Origin: Paracoccus sp. MA
GTDB lineage: Bacteria; Pseudomonadota; Alphaproteobacteria; Rhodobacterales; Rhodobacteraceae
DNA length: 64,000 bases
Direction of reading: 5' to 3'
Assembly: GCF_020990385.1 (NCBI RefSeq)
Contig: NZ_CP087599.1
Span: forward strand, 558,001 to 622,000
The notes under the pieces are model-generated. The model worked only from the letters and a program-made list of their open reading frames with translations. It did not search any database and was not told the origin of the DNA. Position numbers and translations under genes: made by a program. Shown one piece after another: positions 15,324 through 23,703 of this stretch (position 1 is the first letter of the stretch; each line of letters begins with the position of its first letter).

Positions 15324-17210
15324 ATGAAGGTCCGCCATATCATTCCCGTGCTGTTGGGCACGACCCTTGCCGTCCCGCCTGCCACCGCCGAGGACGCGGT
15401 GACGCTGGATACCATCGTCGTCACCGCCTCGCGCGCCGACCTGCCTGAACGCGCCATCGGCAGCGCCGTCACCGTCGTGACCGAGGAGCGCGCCCGCCGC
15501 GAACAGGCGAAGCGCATCACCGACCTGCTGCGGGACGTGCCGGGGGTTCAGGTCTCGCAGGACCGTCCCGGTGCCTGGACCAGCATCAGCATCCGGGGAT
15601 CGGATAACGGCCAGGTGCTTGTCCTGATGGACGGGGTCCGGCTTGGCGATCCGTCCTCGACCGAGACGGCGTTCCAGTTCGACCATCTGGATGTCGAGGG
15701 CATCGACCGGATCGAGGTGCTGCGCGGCAACCAGTCCTCGCTTTACGGATCGGACGCGATCGGCGGCGTTGTCAACATCATCACCAGGCGCCCGGTCCAG
15801 GACGGCTGGCGGCTGTCCAGCGGATTGGAGCTTGGTCCGGACGGCTGGCGCCGGGCCACCGCGACCCTGCTATGGAAAAGGGGCGATCTCGACGCCCGGG
15901 TCAGCGGCTTTTCCACGCATTACGACGGCCCGTCGCAGGCCGATCCGCGCACCAGCCCGGTTCCCGGCCCCATGGACAACGACGCCCATCGCGGCAACGG
16001 GATCGGCACGGCACTGGGCTGGCAGATCGCGCCGCAGTTGCGGGCCGAACTCACGGGCCTGCGCAGCGATACGCGGCACGAATACGATTCGCCGCCCAGT
16101 GACGGCAGCGATACGGTCGAAAAGGACGAATGGAACCTGGGCGCGCGCATCCTCCATGAAAGCGCCGACCGGACCCTGCGGCAGACGCTCAGCTGGGGCC
16201 GCTACAATGCCCGGCGAACCTATCATACCGGCTTTTCCCGGCCCGAGGGCGATGTCTACGACGGCACGCTGACCCGCTATGGCTACGACGTGACCTGGAA
16301 GCCGGCCGAGCCATGGTCGCTTGTGGGCGGCGTCACGCGCGAGAAGGAAGAAACCCTCCAGATCACCAATTATACCGGCAGCTTCATCGCCAGCAACGCC
16401 ACCACCGCGCTCTTTACCGAGGCGGCCTGGCGTCCCGACGCCCATCTGACCCTGACCGCCGCGCTGCGCCGCGACGACAATGATCAGTTCGGCACCTTCA
16501 ACACATGGCGGCTGACCGGGGCCTATCTGCTTTCCGCCAGCGGCGCGGCGGATGTGAAGCTGCGGGCCAGCTATGGCACCGGTGCAAAGGCGCCGGGGCT
16601 TTATCAGCTTTACGATCCGACCTATGGCAATCCCGACCTTACGGCACAGCGCAGCCGCGGCTGGGACATCGGCGCGGATGTCTATTGGCCGGATGCCGGG
16701 CTGGAACTGGGCGCGACCTATTTCCAGAACCGGGTCGAGGACAAGATCGCCTGGGGCCTGCGCGAGGACGGCAGCTATGGCTATTACATGGCCGGCCGCA
16801 CGCGCGAGAAAGGCATCGAGCTGTCCTGGCAGGCCGAAATCCTGCAAGACCTGCTGATCCAGCACAACCACACCTGGGTTCTGTCCCATAATGACGAAAC
16901 CGGCCAGTGGCGCGGCCAGCCCAAGAACTCCGGTGCGCTGACCGTCAGCTATCGCCCCGGCGGCTGGTCGGTGGGCGCGCGCCTGCGCTATGCCAGCCGC
17001 AACGGCCTGGGCGCGGTCAGCGGCTATGGGCAGGAGATTGGCGGCTATGGCGTGACCGACCTGCTGGCCAGCTATCGTCTGGATGAGCGGGCCGAACTCT
17101 ATGGCCGGATCGAGAACGTCTTCGACAAGCAATACCAGACCAGCTGGGGTTACAACACCAACGACCGCAGCTTGTTCGCCGGCATCCGCCTGAGCCTGCA
17201 GGGGAACTGA
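15324..17210 (+). CDS. btuB: TonB-dependent outer-membrane vitamin B12 receptor
   Basis: A 628-aa TonB-dependent receptor with a signal peptide (residues 1-22, ending ATAE), the TonB-box/plug start VTLDTIVVTASRADLPERAIG, plug motifs (VQVSQDRPGAWTSISIRGSDNGQVLVLMDG split over residues 72-102; NQSSLYGSDAIGGVVNI) and a C-terminal beta-strand ending in SLFAGIRLSLQGN. Length and plug sequence match BtuB. The upstream cobalamin riboswitch and downstream BtuFCD-type genes support B12 as ligand. It would import cobalamin or cobinamide across the outer membrane using TonB energy. The gene is intact. Confidence 0.93.
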   Translation: MKVRHIIPVLLGTTLAVPPATAEDAVTLDTIVVTASRADLPERAIGSAVTVVTEERARREQAKRITDLLRDVPGVQVSQDRPGAWTSISIRGSDNGQVLVLMDGVRLGDPSSTETAFQFDHLDVEGIDRIEVLRGNQSSLYGSDAIGGVVNIITRRPVQDGWRLSSGLELGPDGWRRATATLLWKRGDLDARVSGFSTHYDGPSQADPRTSPVPGPMDNDAHRGNGIGTALGWQIAPQLRAELTGLRSDTRHEYDSPPSDGSDTVEKDEWNLGARILHESADRTLRQTLSWGRYNARRTYHTGFSRPEGDVYDGTLTRYGYDVTWKPAEPWSLVGGVTREKEETLQITNYTGSFIASNATTALFTEAAWRPDAHLTLTAALRRDDNDQFGTFNTWRLTGAYLLSASGAADVKLRASYGTGAKAPGLYQLYDPTYGNPDLTAQRSRGWDIGADVYWPDAGLELGATYFQNRVEDKIAWGLREDGSYGYYMAGRTREKGIELSWQAEILQDLLIQHNHTWVLSHNDETGQWRGQPKNSGALTVSYRPGGWSVGARLRYASRNGLGAVSGYGQEIGGYGVTDLLASYRLDERAELYGRIENVFDKQYQTSWGYNTNDRSLFAGIRLSLQGN

Positions 17211-17211
17211 C

Positions 17212-17784
17212 ATGACGAAGCTGACCATGGAAACGACCGTGAATGCCGAAGGGCGCGCGACGGAACATCGCTGGCCCGCACCGCTGGATCAGGACTGGCT
17301 GCAAGACTTCCTGACCGACATCTTCGACAATCATTGGCAGGGGCTCTCTTTCGGTCCCATCGTCGAGGGGGCCGCCTATGAATTGCGGCCACCGTCCAAG
17401 CCGCAGCGCATTTCGCTGCATGACGGCTATCTGACGGTGTTCTACGGGCTTCAGGGGCATTTTCATCTGTGCATCGGCCGCAACGAAGGCGCCGTGAAGC
17501 AGGGCGGCGAGGCGCTGGTCGCCCATCGTCGTCCGGGCAAGGCCGAGTTCTTCCGCAGCCTCGATCCCGACGGGCATCCCCGCTCGTGGGGATTCCGCAT
17601 GGATAACGGCAAGGGCGAGCAGATGCTGAGCCTCTTCTTTCCCAACCCTTTCATCACCGCCGACGACCAGCTGGCCGACCAGCCGGGCTGGGAACGGCTG
17701 GCGACATGGGACCACGTTCGCCGCACCTATATCGGCATCGAGGACGGCGCAGCGGACCGGATGAGCAAGGGCTACAGGGGATGA
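17212..17784 (+). CDS. Conserved hypothetical protein in B12-uptake operon
   Basis: A 190-aa soluble protein without signal peptide or membrane helix; I do not recognise a characterised family. It starts one base after the btuB stop and overlaps the next gene as ATGA, so it is firmly inside the riboswitch-controlled operon. Visible features: many aromatic residues (WPAPLDQDWLQDF, HWQGLSFGPI), a histidine-rich central stretch (QGHFHLCIGRNEG) with possible ligand-binding His residues, and a conserved-looking C-terminus (WDHVRRTYIG). A role in handling cobalamin after import is suggested by context only. Confidence 0.82.
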   Translation: MTKLTMETTVNAEGRATEHRWPAPLDQDWLQDFLTDIFDNHWQGLSFGPIVEGAAYELRPPSKPQRISLHDGYLTVFYGLQGHFHLCIGRNEGAVKQGGEALVAHRRPGKAEFFRSLDPDGHPRSWGFRMDNGKGEQMLSLFFPNPFITADDQLADQPGWERLATWDHVRRTYIGIEDGAADRMSKGYRG

Positions 17785-18665
17785 AACCCATCGTCGCGCT
17801 GGCGGCGGGCCTTGCGGCCCTACTGTCGCTCGGGATCGCCGCGGCACATGTGGGGGCGGGGGGCGGGCAATCCCTGCCCCCTGCGACACCTGCCGCGAAA
17901 CCGCGCGTCGCCTCGACGGCGCTATGCGGGGATATGTGGGTGCTGGCGCTGGCCGATCGCGACCAGATCCTCAGCCTGTCGCGGGATGCGGCGGGCCCGT
18001 CCTCCCCCTATGCCGGAGAGGCGGCCGGTCTGCCCCGGAACCGCGGCAGCCTGGAGGAGCTGATCGCGGGCGATGCCGGCCTGGTGGTGACGGGCCAGGG
18101 CAGCTCGACCCAGATGCGCAGGGTTCTGGGGCGTTTCGGGATCGCCGAGCTCGATCTCGGGGCGACTTCGGACCTGCAGGAACTGGCGGACAAGATCCCG
18201 CAGGTCGGAAAGCGGCTGGGTCAGCCCGAGCGCGGCAAGGCGCTGCGCGCGGCGTTCCTGCACGACATCGCGGCCGCCGCCGACCCCGGCGGGGTCGGGC
18301 CAGTGGTGGCCTATTATCGCCCGGACGGCGGCGGCGCGGGCGCGGGCACCATCGTGGATGCGGCGCTTTCCGCCGCCGGATACCGGAACATGCAGCGCAG
18401 GACCGGTCCCGCAGGCTGGGGCGGCATCCCACTTGAGCAGATCGTGATGACCCCGCCCGGGGCTTTCGTGGTTTCCTATTTCGACACGCAACCGCCGGCG
18501 CGAAACGCCGGGCTGGGGCGCAATCCCGTCCTGCGGCGGGCTGCCGAACAGGGCGTGGTCCTGCCGGTCCCGGGCAAGCTCTGGCCCTGCGACCACCCGG
18601 TGATCTCGCAAGCCGTCACGCTTCTCGCCGGCGAGCGGCTCCGGCTGGAGGGCGCGTTCCGATGA
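17781..18665 (+). CDS. btuF: B12-type ABC transporter substrate-binding protein (BtuF-like)
   Basis: A 294-aa periplasmic binding protein of the iron/cobalamin class (Peripla_BP_2). It has an N-terminal signal or anchor segment (MKPIVALAAGLAALLSLGIAAAH), then the typical bi-lobed pattern with VASTALCGDMWVLALAD, GSLEELIAGDAGLVVTGQG and GLGRNPVLRRAAEQG. The ATG at 17781 overlaps the previous stop as ATGA. Operon position between btuB and a FecCD permease, under a cobalamin riboswitch, supports B12; the family also binds haem and siderophores. Confidence 0.85.
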   Translation: MKPIVALAAGLAALLSLGIAAAHVGAGGGQSLPPATPAAKPRVASTALCGDMWVLALADRDQILSLSRDAAGPSSPYAGEAAGLPRNRGSLEELIAGDAGLVVTGQGSSTQMRRVLGRFGIAELDLGATSDLQELADKIPQVGKRLGQPERGKALRAAFLHDIAAAADPGGVGPVVAYYRPDGGGAGAGTIVDAALSAAGYRNMQRRTGPAGWGGIPLEQIVMTPPGAFVVSYFDTQPPARNAGLGRNPVLRRAAEQGVVLPVPGKLWPCDHPVISQAVTLLAGERLRLEGAFR

Positions 18666-19663
18666 TCCGCCCGGTTCCGCAGCTGGCGCTGAATATGGCG
18701 CTGCTTCTGACCTGCTGCGTGCTGGTCGTCATCTCGCTTGTCCTTGGCTATACGCCCATCCCGGCGGGCGAGGTGCTGCGGGGCCTTGCCGGTCTGGCAG
18801 ACCCCAAAACCGTGACCATCGTGAAGGATCTGCGCCTGCCCCGCACCGCGCTGGCGCTGCTGATCGGCGGATCCTTGGGACTGTCGGGCGCCGCGTTGCA
18901 GGGGTTGCTGCAAAACCCCCTGGCCGAGCCGGGGGTGGTGGGCGTCAGCTCGGCTGCGGCCTTCGGCGCGGTTCTGGTCATCTATTTCGGGCTGGCCGCG
19001 ACCAGTTCATGGACCCTGCCGCTGTCCGGGATGGCCGGGGCACTGGCGGCGACGACGATCCTGTGGGCTCTGGCCGTGCGTGGCGCTGCCAAGCTGACCT
19101 TGCTGCTGACCGGGGTGGCGATAGGCGGGCTGTCGATCGCGCTGATCTCGCTGGTGATGAACCTGTCCAGCAACCCCTGGGCCATCAGCGAGATCGCCTT
19201 CTGGCTGATGGGATCGCTGAAGGACAGGACGCTTTCCGACCTGGGGCTGGCCGCGCCCTTCATCCTGATCGGCTGCGCGATGCTGATTGCCTCGGGCGGG
19301 GGACTCGAGGCGCTGACCCTGGGCGAGGATACCGCCCGCTCGCTGGGAACGCCGGTGAACCGGGTCAGGATGCAGGTGGTGCTGGGCACCAGCCTGTGCG
19401 TCGGCGCCGGGGTGTCGGTCGCGGGGGCGGTGGGCTTCGTCGGGCTGATCGTGCCGCATCTGCTGCGCGCTTTCACGGATCACGCCCCGGCAAGGCTGCT
19501 TCTGCCCTCGGCGCTGGGTGGGGCGGCGCTGCTGCTGATGGCCGATATCGCGATCCGGCTGATCGCCGTCGGGCCGGAATTGCAGCTTGGCGTCGTCACC
19601 TCGCTGATCGGTGCCCCCTTCTTCTTTACGCTGATCTTTCGTTTGCAAGGAGAGCAGGCATGA
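18662..19663 (+). CDS. btuC: FecCD-family ABC permease (BtuC-like)
   Basis: A 333-aa inner-membrane permease with about ten helices. It has the FecCD signature LRLPRTALALLIGGSLGLSG (two parts, residues 54-78), NPLAEPGVVGVSS, LGEDTARSLGTPVNR (ATPase-coupling helix) and VGFVGLIVPHLLR. The ATG at 18662 overlaps the btuF stop as ATGA. It forms the transmembrane dimer of the importer with the following ATPase. Confidence 0.92.
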   Translation: MIRPVPQLALNMALLLTCCVLVVISLVLGYTPIPAGEVLRGLAGLADPKTVTIVKDLRLPRTALALLIGGSLGLSGAALQGLLQNPLAEPGVVGVSSAAAFGAVLVIYFGLAATSSWTLPLSGMAGALAATTILWALAVRGAAKLTLLLTGVAIGGLSIALISLVMNLSSNPWAISEIAFWLMGSLKDRTLSDLGLAAPFILIGCAMLIASGGGLEALTLGEDTARSLGTPVNRVRMQVVLGTSLCVGAGVSVAGAVGFVGLIVPHLLRAFTDHAPARLLLPSALGGAALLLMADIAIRLIAVGPELQLGVVTSLIGAPFFFTLIFRLQGEQA

Positions 19664-20436
19664 TCCCGCTGCACCTGAAAGGGGTGGGCGTTTCGCTGCG
19701 GGGGCGGGAAATCCTGCGCGACATCACCCTTGCCGTTCAGCCGGGCGGCATCACGGCGCTGGTCGGGCCGAACGGTGCCGGAAAATCGACGCTTCTGCGG
19801 GCGAGCCTTGGACTTGTTCCCCTGAGTTCGGGCGAGATCCTGCTTCAGGGCCGCAACCTGACCGCCGTGCCGCTGCGGGAAAGGGCGCGGCTGCTGGCCT
19901 ATCTGGCGCAGGGCCACCACGCGATCTGGCCGATCCGCGTCCGCCGGCTGGTCGGGCTTGGCCGTCTGCCCTATCGAGGCTGGTCCAGACGGGCGGCGGC
20001 CATGGAGGATGCGCTTGTCGAGGCCGCCATGGCCCGATGCGGCGTGATGGGTCTTGCAGACCGGACCGTCGACACCCTTTCGGGGGGCGAAAAGGCGCGG
20101 GTCATGCTGGCCCGCGCCCTTGCCGTCGGCGCCGAGGTGCTGCTGGTGGACGAACCCATCGCCGCGCTGGACCCCCGCCACCAGCTTGAGGTCATGGCCC
20201 AGCTTCGCATGATCGCACGGGGCGGAACCGCGGTGGTCTGCGTGCTGCACGACCTGCAAATGGCGGCAAGGTTCTGCGACCGGGTCGCGGTCCTCGCGCA
20301 GGGCAGGATCGTGGTCGCCGGCCCGCCTGAAACCGCGCTTTCCCCCGATGTGTTGCGCCCGACCTACGGGATCGAAACGGTGAAGATCCCGATCCGCGGC
20401 CAGCAGCTTCCGGTCGCATGGGAGGTGACCGCCTAG
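19660..20436 (+). CDS. btuD: ABC transporter ATP-binding protein (BtuD-like)
   Basis: A 258-aa ATPase: Walker A GPNGAGKST (about 36-44), Q-loop LAYLAQGH, signature LSGGEKAR, Walker B VLLVDEP and the H-loop VLHDL. Its start overlaps the permease stop (ATGA), with AAGGAGAG upstream. It completes the btuB-x-btuF-btuC-btuD operon, which ends here; no cobalamin-biosynthesis gene follows within the window. Confidence 0.92.
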   Translation: MIPLHLKGVGVSLRGREILRDITLAVQPGGITALVGPNGAGKSTLLRASLGLVPLSSGEILLQGRNLTAVPLRERARLLAYLAQGHHAIWPIRVRRLVGLGRLPYRGWSRRAAAMEDALVEAAMARCGVMGLADRTVDTLSGGEKARVMLARALAVGAEVLLVDEPIAALDPRHQLEVMAQLRMIARGGTAVVCVLHDLQMAARFCDRVAVLAQGRIVVAGPPETALSPDVLRPTYGIETVKIPIRGQQLPVAWEVTA

Positions 20437-20499
20437 GCGGCACGGAAAACCACCGCCCGCGAAGGTCCAGGGGCAACGCGGGCAGGCCGCGGGCGTTGA

Positions 20500-20640
20500 G
20501 CGGCCCGCGCTTCCGGATCAGCTTCCAGAACTGCGTGCATTGCAAGACCTGCGACATCAAGGACCCATCCCAAAAACATCAACCGGACCGCGCCCCCAGG
20601 GCGGCGATGGGCCGAACGACCCGAATATTTGACAAGGGAA
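20500..20640 (+). pseudogene. Remnant of electron-transfer flavoprotein-ubiquinone oxidoreductase, 3' end
   Basis: In frame from about 20509 the sequence reads RFRISFQNCVHCKTC then DIKDPSQ, the near-invariant 4Fe-4S cysteine motif at the C-terminus of ETF-QO. Immediately after, the frame breaks. Allowing one extra A in CAAAAAC (about 20574) and one extra C in GCGCCCCCAG (about 20597) restores an NI-W/R-TAPQGGDGPN-type ending, the family's normal C-terminus, with the terminal PNM read as PNI just before a TGA. Two frameshifts plus a substituted Trp and the absence of the upstream 500 residues mark it as a dead fragment. Confidence 0.8.
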
Positions 20641-20665
20641 ACTTGTCGATCGCCAATCCTTCTTG
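20633..20665. promoter_or_regulatory. Operator site 1 of the catabolic block (CAAN-N5-CTTGTCGAT-N11-CTTG)
   Basis: CAAG 20633-20636, N5, CTTGTCGAT 20642-20650, N11, CTTG 20662-20665; the copy also forms the dyad GACAAG-N5-CTTGTC. It lies 79 bp before the aldehyde dehydrogenase start. The same spacing and core recur at 23572-23604 and 33355-33387, each in front of a transcription unit of the block. The LysR gene at 32398 is the likely binder; the distal CTTG could alternatively be a -35 box. Confidence 0.75.
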
Positions 20666-20743
20666 GCGGTCTGATCGCCGAGGATCGGGAATAATCCTGC
20701 CAGTTTCTTGAGGCAAATCCTTGCCCGGCAGCAGGAGGCAGGC

Positions 20744-22177
20744 ATGCAGGACTGTAAGCGCAACTTGATCGGCGGCGAATGGGTCTCGCCGCAGGCCTTC
20801 AGCGAGAACCGCAACCCGGCCGATCCAGACGAGCTGATCGGCCTCTATGCCCGCGCCGAAGCCGGTGACGTGGCCCGCGCCGTCGAGGCGGCGAAGACCG
20901 CCCAGCCGGCATGGGCTGCCGCCTCGCCGCAATTGCGCTCGGACGTGCTGCGCCGGGCGGGAGACATGCTGCTCGCCCGCAATAATGAGATGGGTCGGCT
21001 GCTGGCGCGGGAGGAAGGCAAGACGCTTGCCGAGGCCAAAGGGGAGGCCCTGCGCGCCGCGCAGCTGTTTCACTTCTTCTCGGGCGAGGCGGTGCGCAAT
21101 CCGGGCGAAAAGTTGACCTCGATCCGCGACGGTGTCGAGGTCGACGTGATGCGCGAGCCCCTGGGCGTCGTGGGTCTCATCACGCCCTGGAACTTCCCGA
21201 TCGCCATCCCCGCCTGGAAGACCGCCCCGGCCCTGGCGGCAGGCAACGCGGTGGTGTTGAAACCGGCCGACCTGACGCCGGGCTGCGCGCATCTGCTGGC
21301 CGAGATCTTGGTCGAGGCGGGATGTCCGGGGGGCGTGTTCAACCTGGTGATGGGCAGCGGTTCGGTCATCGGCAAGGCGCTGGTCGAGCATCCCGACGTC
21401 GCTGCGATTTCCTTCACCGGGTCCGAGCGGGTGGGTCGCGGCATCGCGGCGGGCTGCGCGCAGGGGCTGAAGAAGGTCCAGCTTGAGATGGGCGGCAAGA
21501 ACCCGATGGTGGTGCTGGCCGATGCCGATCTGGATGTGGCCGTGAATGCCTGCCTCAACGGCGCCTTCTTCTCGACCGGGCAGCGCTGCACCGCCTCCTC
21601 GCGGCTGATCGTCGAGGAGCGGATCCATGACGCCTTCGTCGACCGGATGCGGCAGGCCATGGCGGCGCTGCGGATCGGTGATCCGCTGGACGAGGCCGTG
21701 CAGATCGGGCCGGTGGTGTCCGAGGGCCAGCTTGCGGGCAATCTGGACTATGTGCGGATTGCCGGGGAAGAGGGATGCGAGGTCGTGGGCGGCGAGCGGC
21801 TGGACCGCCCCGGCTATTTCCAGAACCCGGCGCTGTTCGTCGGCGCCACGAACCTGATGCGCACCTCGCGCGAGGAGATCTTCGGCCCTTGCGCCTCGGT
21901 CATCCGGGCCGCGGATTTCGACGAGGCGCTGGCGGTGGCGAATGACACGCCCTTCGGGCTTTCGTCGGGGATCTGCACCTCGTCCCTGAACCATGCGACG
22001 GCGTTCCGGCGTGGCTCCAGGGCGGGCATGGTGATGGTCAACCTGCCGACGGCCGGCGTCGATTACCATGTGCCCTTCGGCGGGCGCGGCGCCTCCAGCC
22101 TTGGCGGTCGCGAGCAGGGCCGGATCGCGATGGATTTCTACACATCGGTCAAGACCGCCTATGTCTTCGCGGGGTAA
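20744..22177 (+). CDS. NAD(P)-dependent aldehyde dehydrogenase, semialdehyde dehydrogenase type
   Basis: A 477-aa ALDH-superfamily enzyme: PWNFPIAIPAWKTAPALAAGN (catalytic Asn, N-terminal third), FTGSERVG cofactor loop, catalytic Glu in LEMGGKNP and catalytic Cys in FFSTGQRCTASSR. The sequence is nearest the succinate/2-oxoglutarate-semialdehyde and glyceraldehyde branches. It oxidises a short aldehyde to the acid. The start at 20744 is preceded by AGGAGG. It is the first gene after operator site 1 and runs into the FAD oxidase 3 bp downstream. It probably acts on an aldehyde released by the block's oxidase or decarboxylase. Confidence 0.9.
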   Translation: MQDCKRNLIGGEWVSPQAFSENRNPADPDELIGLYARAEAGDVARAVEAAKTAQPAWAAASPQLRSDVLRRAGDMLLARNNEMGRLLAREEGKTLAEAKGEALRAAQLFHFFSGEAVRNPGEKLTSIRDGVEVDVMREPLGVVGLITPWNFPIAIPAWKTAPALAAGNAVVLKPADLTPGCAHLLAEILVEAGCPGGVFNLVMGSGSVIGKALVEHPDVAAISFTGSERVGRGIAAGCAQGLKKVQLEMGGKNPMVVLADADLDVAVNACLNGAFFSTGQRCTASSRLIVEERIHDAFVDRMRQAMAALRIGDPLDEAVQIGPVVSEGQLAGNLDYVRIAGEEGCEVVGGERLDRPGYFQNPALFVGATNLMRTSREEIFGPCASVIRAADFDEALAVANDTPFGLSSGICTSSLNHATAFRRGSRAGMVMVNLPTAGVDYHVPFGGRGASSLGGREQGRIAMDFYTSVKTAYVFAG

Positions 22178-22180
22178 GGG

Positions 22181-23578
22181 ATGAGCCTGCAGCAGGAACT
22201 GAAGACGATCCTGGACGCCTCGGGCTGGATCGAGGGCGCGGATGCCGCGTCGTGGCAGCGCGACTGGCTGGATCGCTATGGCGAGGCGCCGCTGGGGGTG
22301 GCTCGTCCCGCCTCGACCGCCGAGGTCGCCGATGTGGTCCGGGCCTGCCATGCCGCCGGCGTCCCGGTGGTGGTGCAGGGGGGCAATACCGGGCTGTGCG
22401 GCGGCGCGGTGCTGGGGCGAGCAGGGGGCATCATCCTGTCGCTGTCGCGGATGGCCACGATTTCGCAACCGGACGTCGCCAGCGCCTCGGTCGAGGTCGA
22501 GGCGGGGGCGGTGTTGGCCACCCTGCACGACGCGCTGGATGGATCGGGGATGATGTTTCCCATGCATCTGGGCGCCGAGGGATCGGCCCAGATCGGCGGG
22601 CTGATCGGCACCAATGCCGGCGGCAGCCATGCGTTCCGCTATGGCATGATGGCCGATCTGGTTCTGGGGCTGGAGGTCGTCCTGCCCGACGGCACGATCT
22701 GGAGCGGCCTTCGCGCGGTGCAAAAGGACAATGCGGGCTATCAGTTGCGCCGCCTGTTCGTGGGCTCGGAGGGGACGCTGGGGATCGTGACCCGCGCGGT
22801 GCTGAAACTGTTCCCCGCGCCGCGTCAGCGGGCCACGGCGTTTCTCGCCTTGCCCGATGAAGCGGCGGCGGTGCGCTTCGGGACGCGGTTGCAGGCAGAG
22901 GCGGGCGAGTTCCTGACCGGTCTGGAATTTTTCCCGGAACTTGGCCTGGAGCTTGCCGTGAAGCATGTCCATGGGCTGGCCTATCCGCTGGAGACGCGGG
23001 GCGGCTGCTATCTGCTGGTCGAGGTCGCGAGCGGCTCGGACAAGGTGCCCTTGGACGATATTCTGGGCGCCGTTCTGGAATGGGGCATGGCGGAGGGGCT
23101 TGTCCTCGATGGCGCCCTGGCCGCGTCCGAGGCGCAGCGCGCGGCTTTCTGGCGCCTGCGCGAGGAACAGCCCGAGGGCCAGCGGCTGGAGGGGGCGCAG
23201 CTGAAGCATGACATCGCGGTTCCGCCGGGCCGGATCGCCGAATTCGTGGACCGTGCGGGCGCGCTTTGCCGGGCGCTGGTTCCCGATGTGCGGATCAACC
23301 CCTTCGGCCATCTGGCGGATGGCAACATCCATTACAACCTGACGCCCCCCGAAGGGATGGCGGATTTCGCCGGTCAGGACCGTGAGCTTGCGCTGCGGCT
23401 GGCGCGGCTTGCGACCGAGATGGGCGGTAGCTTTGCCGCCGAACACGGTCTGGGCCGGGCGAAGATCACGCTGGCCGACGCCCTCCGCCCCGCCGCCGAA
23501 CGCAGGCTGATGCGGGCGGTCAAGGCGGCGCTGGACCCCGAGGGCACGATGAATCCCGGCGCGGTGATCGGCAACTAA
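22181..23578 (+). CDS. FAD-linked oxidase, D-2-hydroxyacid dehydrogenase (GlcD/D2HGDH type)
   Basis: A 465-aa flavoprotein with a PCMH-type FAD domain (VVVQGGNTGLCGGAV around residue 63, GSAQIGGLIGTNAGGS, GSEGTLGIVTRAVLKL) and the FAD-oxidase C-terminal domain with the metal/substrate motifs NPFGHLADGNIHYN and AAEHGLGRAKI. The family oxidises D-2-hydroxyacids such as D-lactate, glycolate or D-2-hydroxyglutarate, often passing electrons to ETF. It is the second gene after operator site 1. Operator site 2 overlaps its last codons. The adjacent ETF-QO fragment may be a trace of a linked electron-transfer gene. Confidence 0.88.
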   Translation: MSLQQELKTILDASGWIEGADAASWQRDWLDRYGEAPLGVARPASTAEVADVVRACHAAGVPVVVQGGNTGLCGGAVLGRAGGIILSLSRMATISQPDVASASVEVEAGAVLATLHDALDGSGMMFPMHLGAEGSAQIGGLIGTNAGGSHAFRYGMMADLVLGLEVVLPDGTIWSGLRAVQKDNAGYQLRRLFVGSEGTLGIVTRAVLKLFPAPRQRATAFLALPDEAAAVRFGTRLQAEAGEFLTGLEFFPELGLELAVKHVHGLAYPLETRGGCYLLVEVASGSDKVPLDDILGAVLEWGMAEGLVLDGALAASEAQRAAFWRLREEQPEGQRLEGAQLKHDIAVPPGRIAEFVDRAGALCRALVPDVRINPFGHLADGNIHYNLTPPEGMADFAGQDRELALRLARLATEMGGSFAAEHGLGRAKITLADALRPAAERRLMRAVKAALDPEGTMNPGAVIGN

Positions 23579-23604
23579 ATCTTGTCGATGGGCCGGAAAT
23601 CTTG
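23572..23604. promoter_or_regulatory. Operator site 2 of the catabolic block
   Basis: CAAC 23572-23575, N5, CTTGTCGAT 23581-23589, N11, CTTG 23601-23604: the same spacing as the other two copies, with a weaker left arm. It overlaps the stop codon of the FAD oxidase and lies 100 bp before the ThDP enzyme, so it probably starts the six-gene operon 23704-32332. Confidence 0.75.
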
Positions 23605-23703
23605 ATTTTGTCCGCCGCCCCGGACGGGCAGGATCACCCCAGACAGATGGTTCATTTGCGCCCGCTGGCCGGTTTTGAACGCCAGGGCAGGAAGGATACG
23701 GGA

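Larger units (their letters stand above)
20437..20743 (+). other. Intergenic region with gene remnant and operator site 1
   Basis: A 307-bp gap between btuD and the aldehyde dehydrogenase. It contains the decayed 3' end of an ETF-ubiquinone oxidoreductase gene (about 20500-20640), the first copy of the 33-bp operator (20633-20665), and the leader of the aldehyde dehydrogenase gene with GCAGGAGGCAGGC before its ATG. Confidence 0.7.

Noticed and set aside
21070..21741. Long minus-strand frames over the aldehyde dehydrogenase and FAD oxidase
   Set aside because: They are open only because GC-rich codons lack stops in other frames; no family motifs, signal peptides or ribosome-binding sites are visible.
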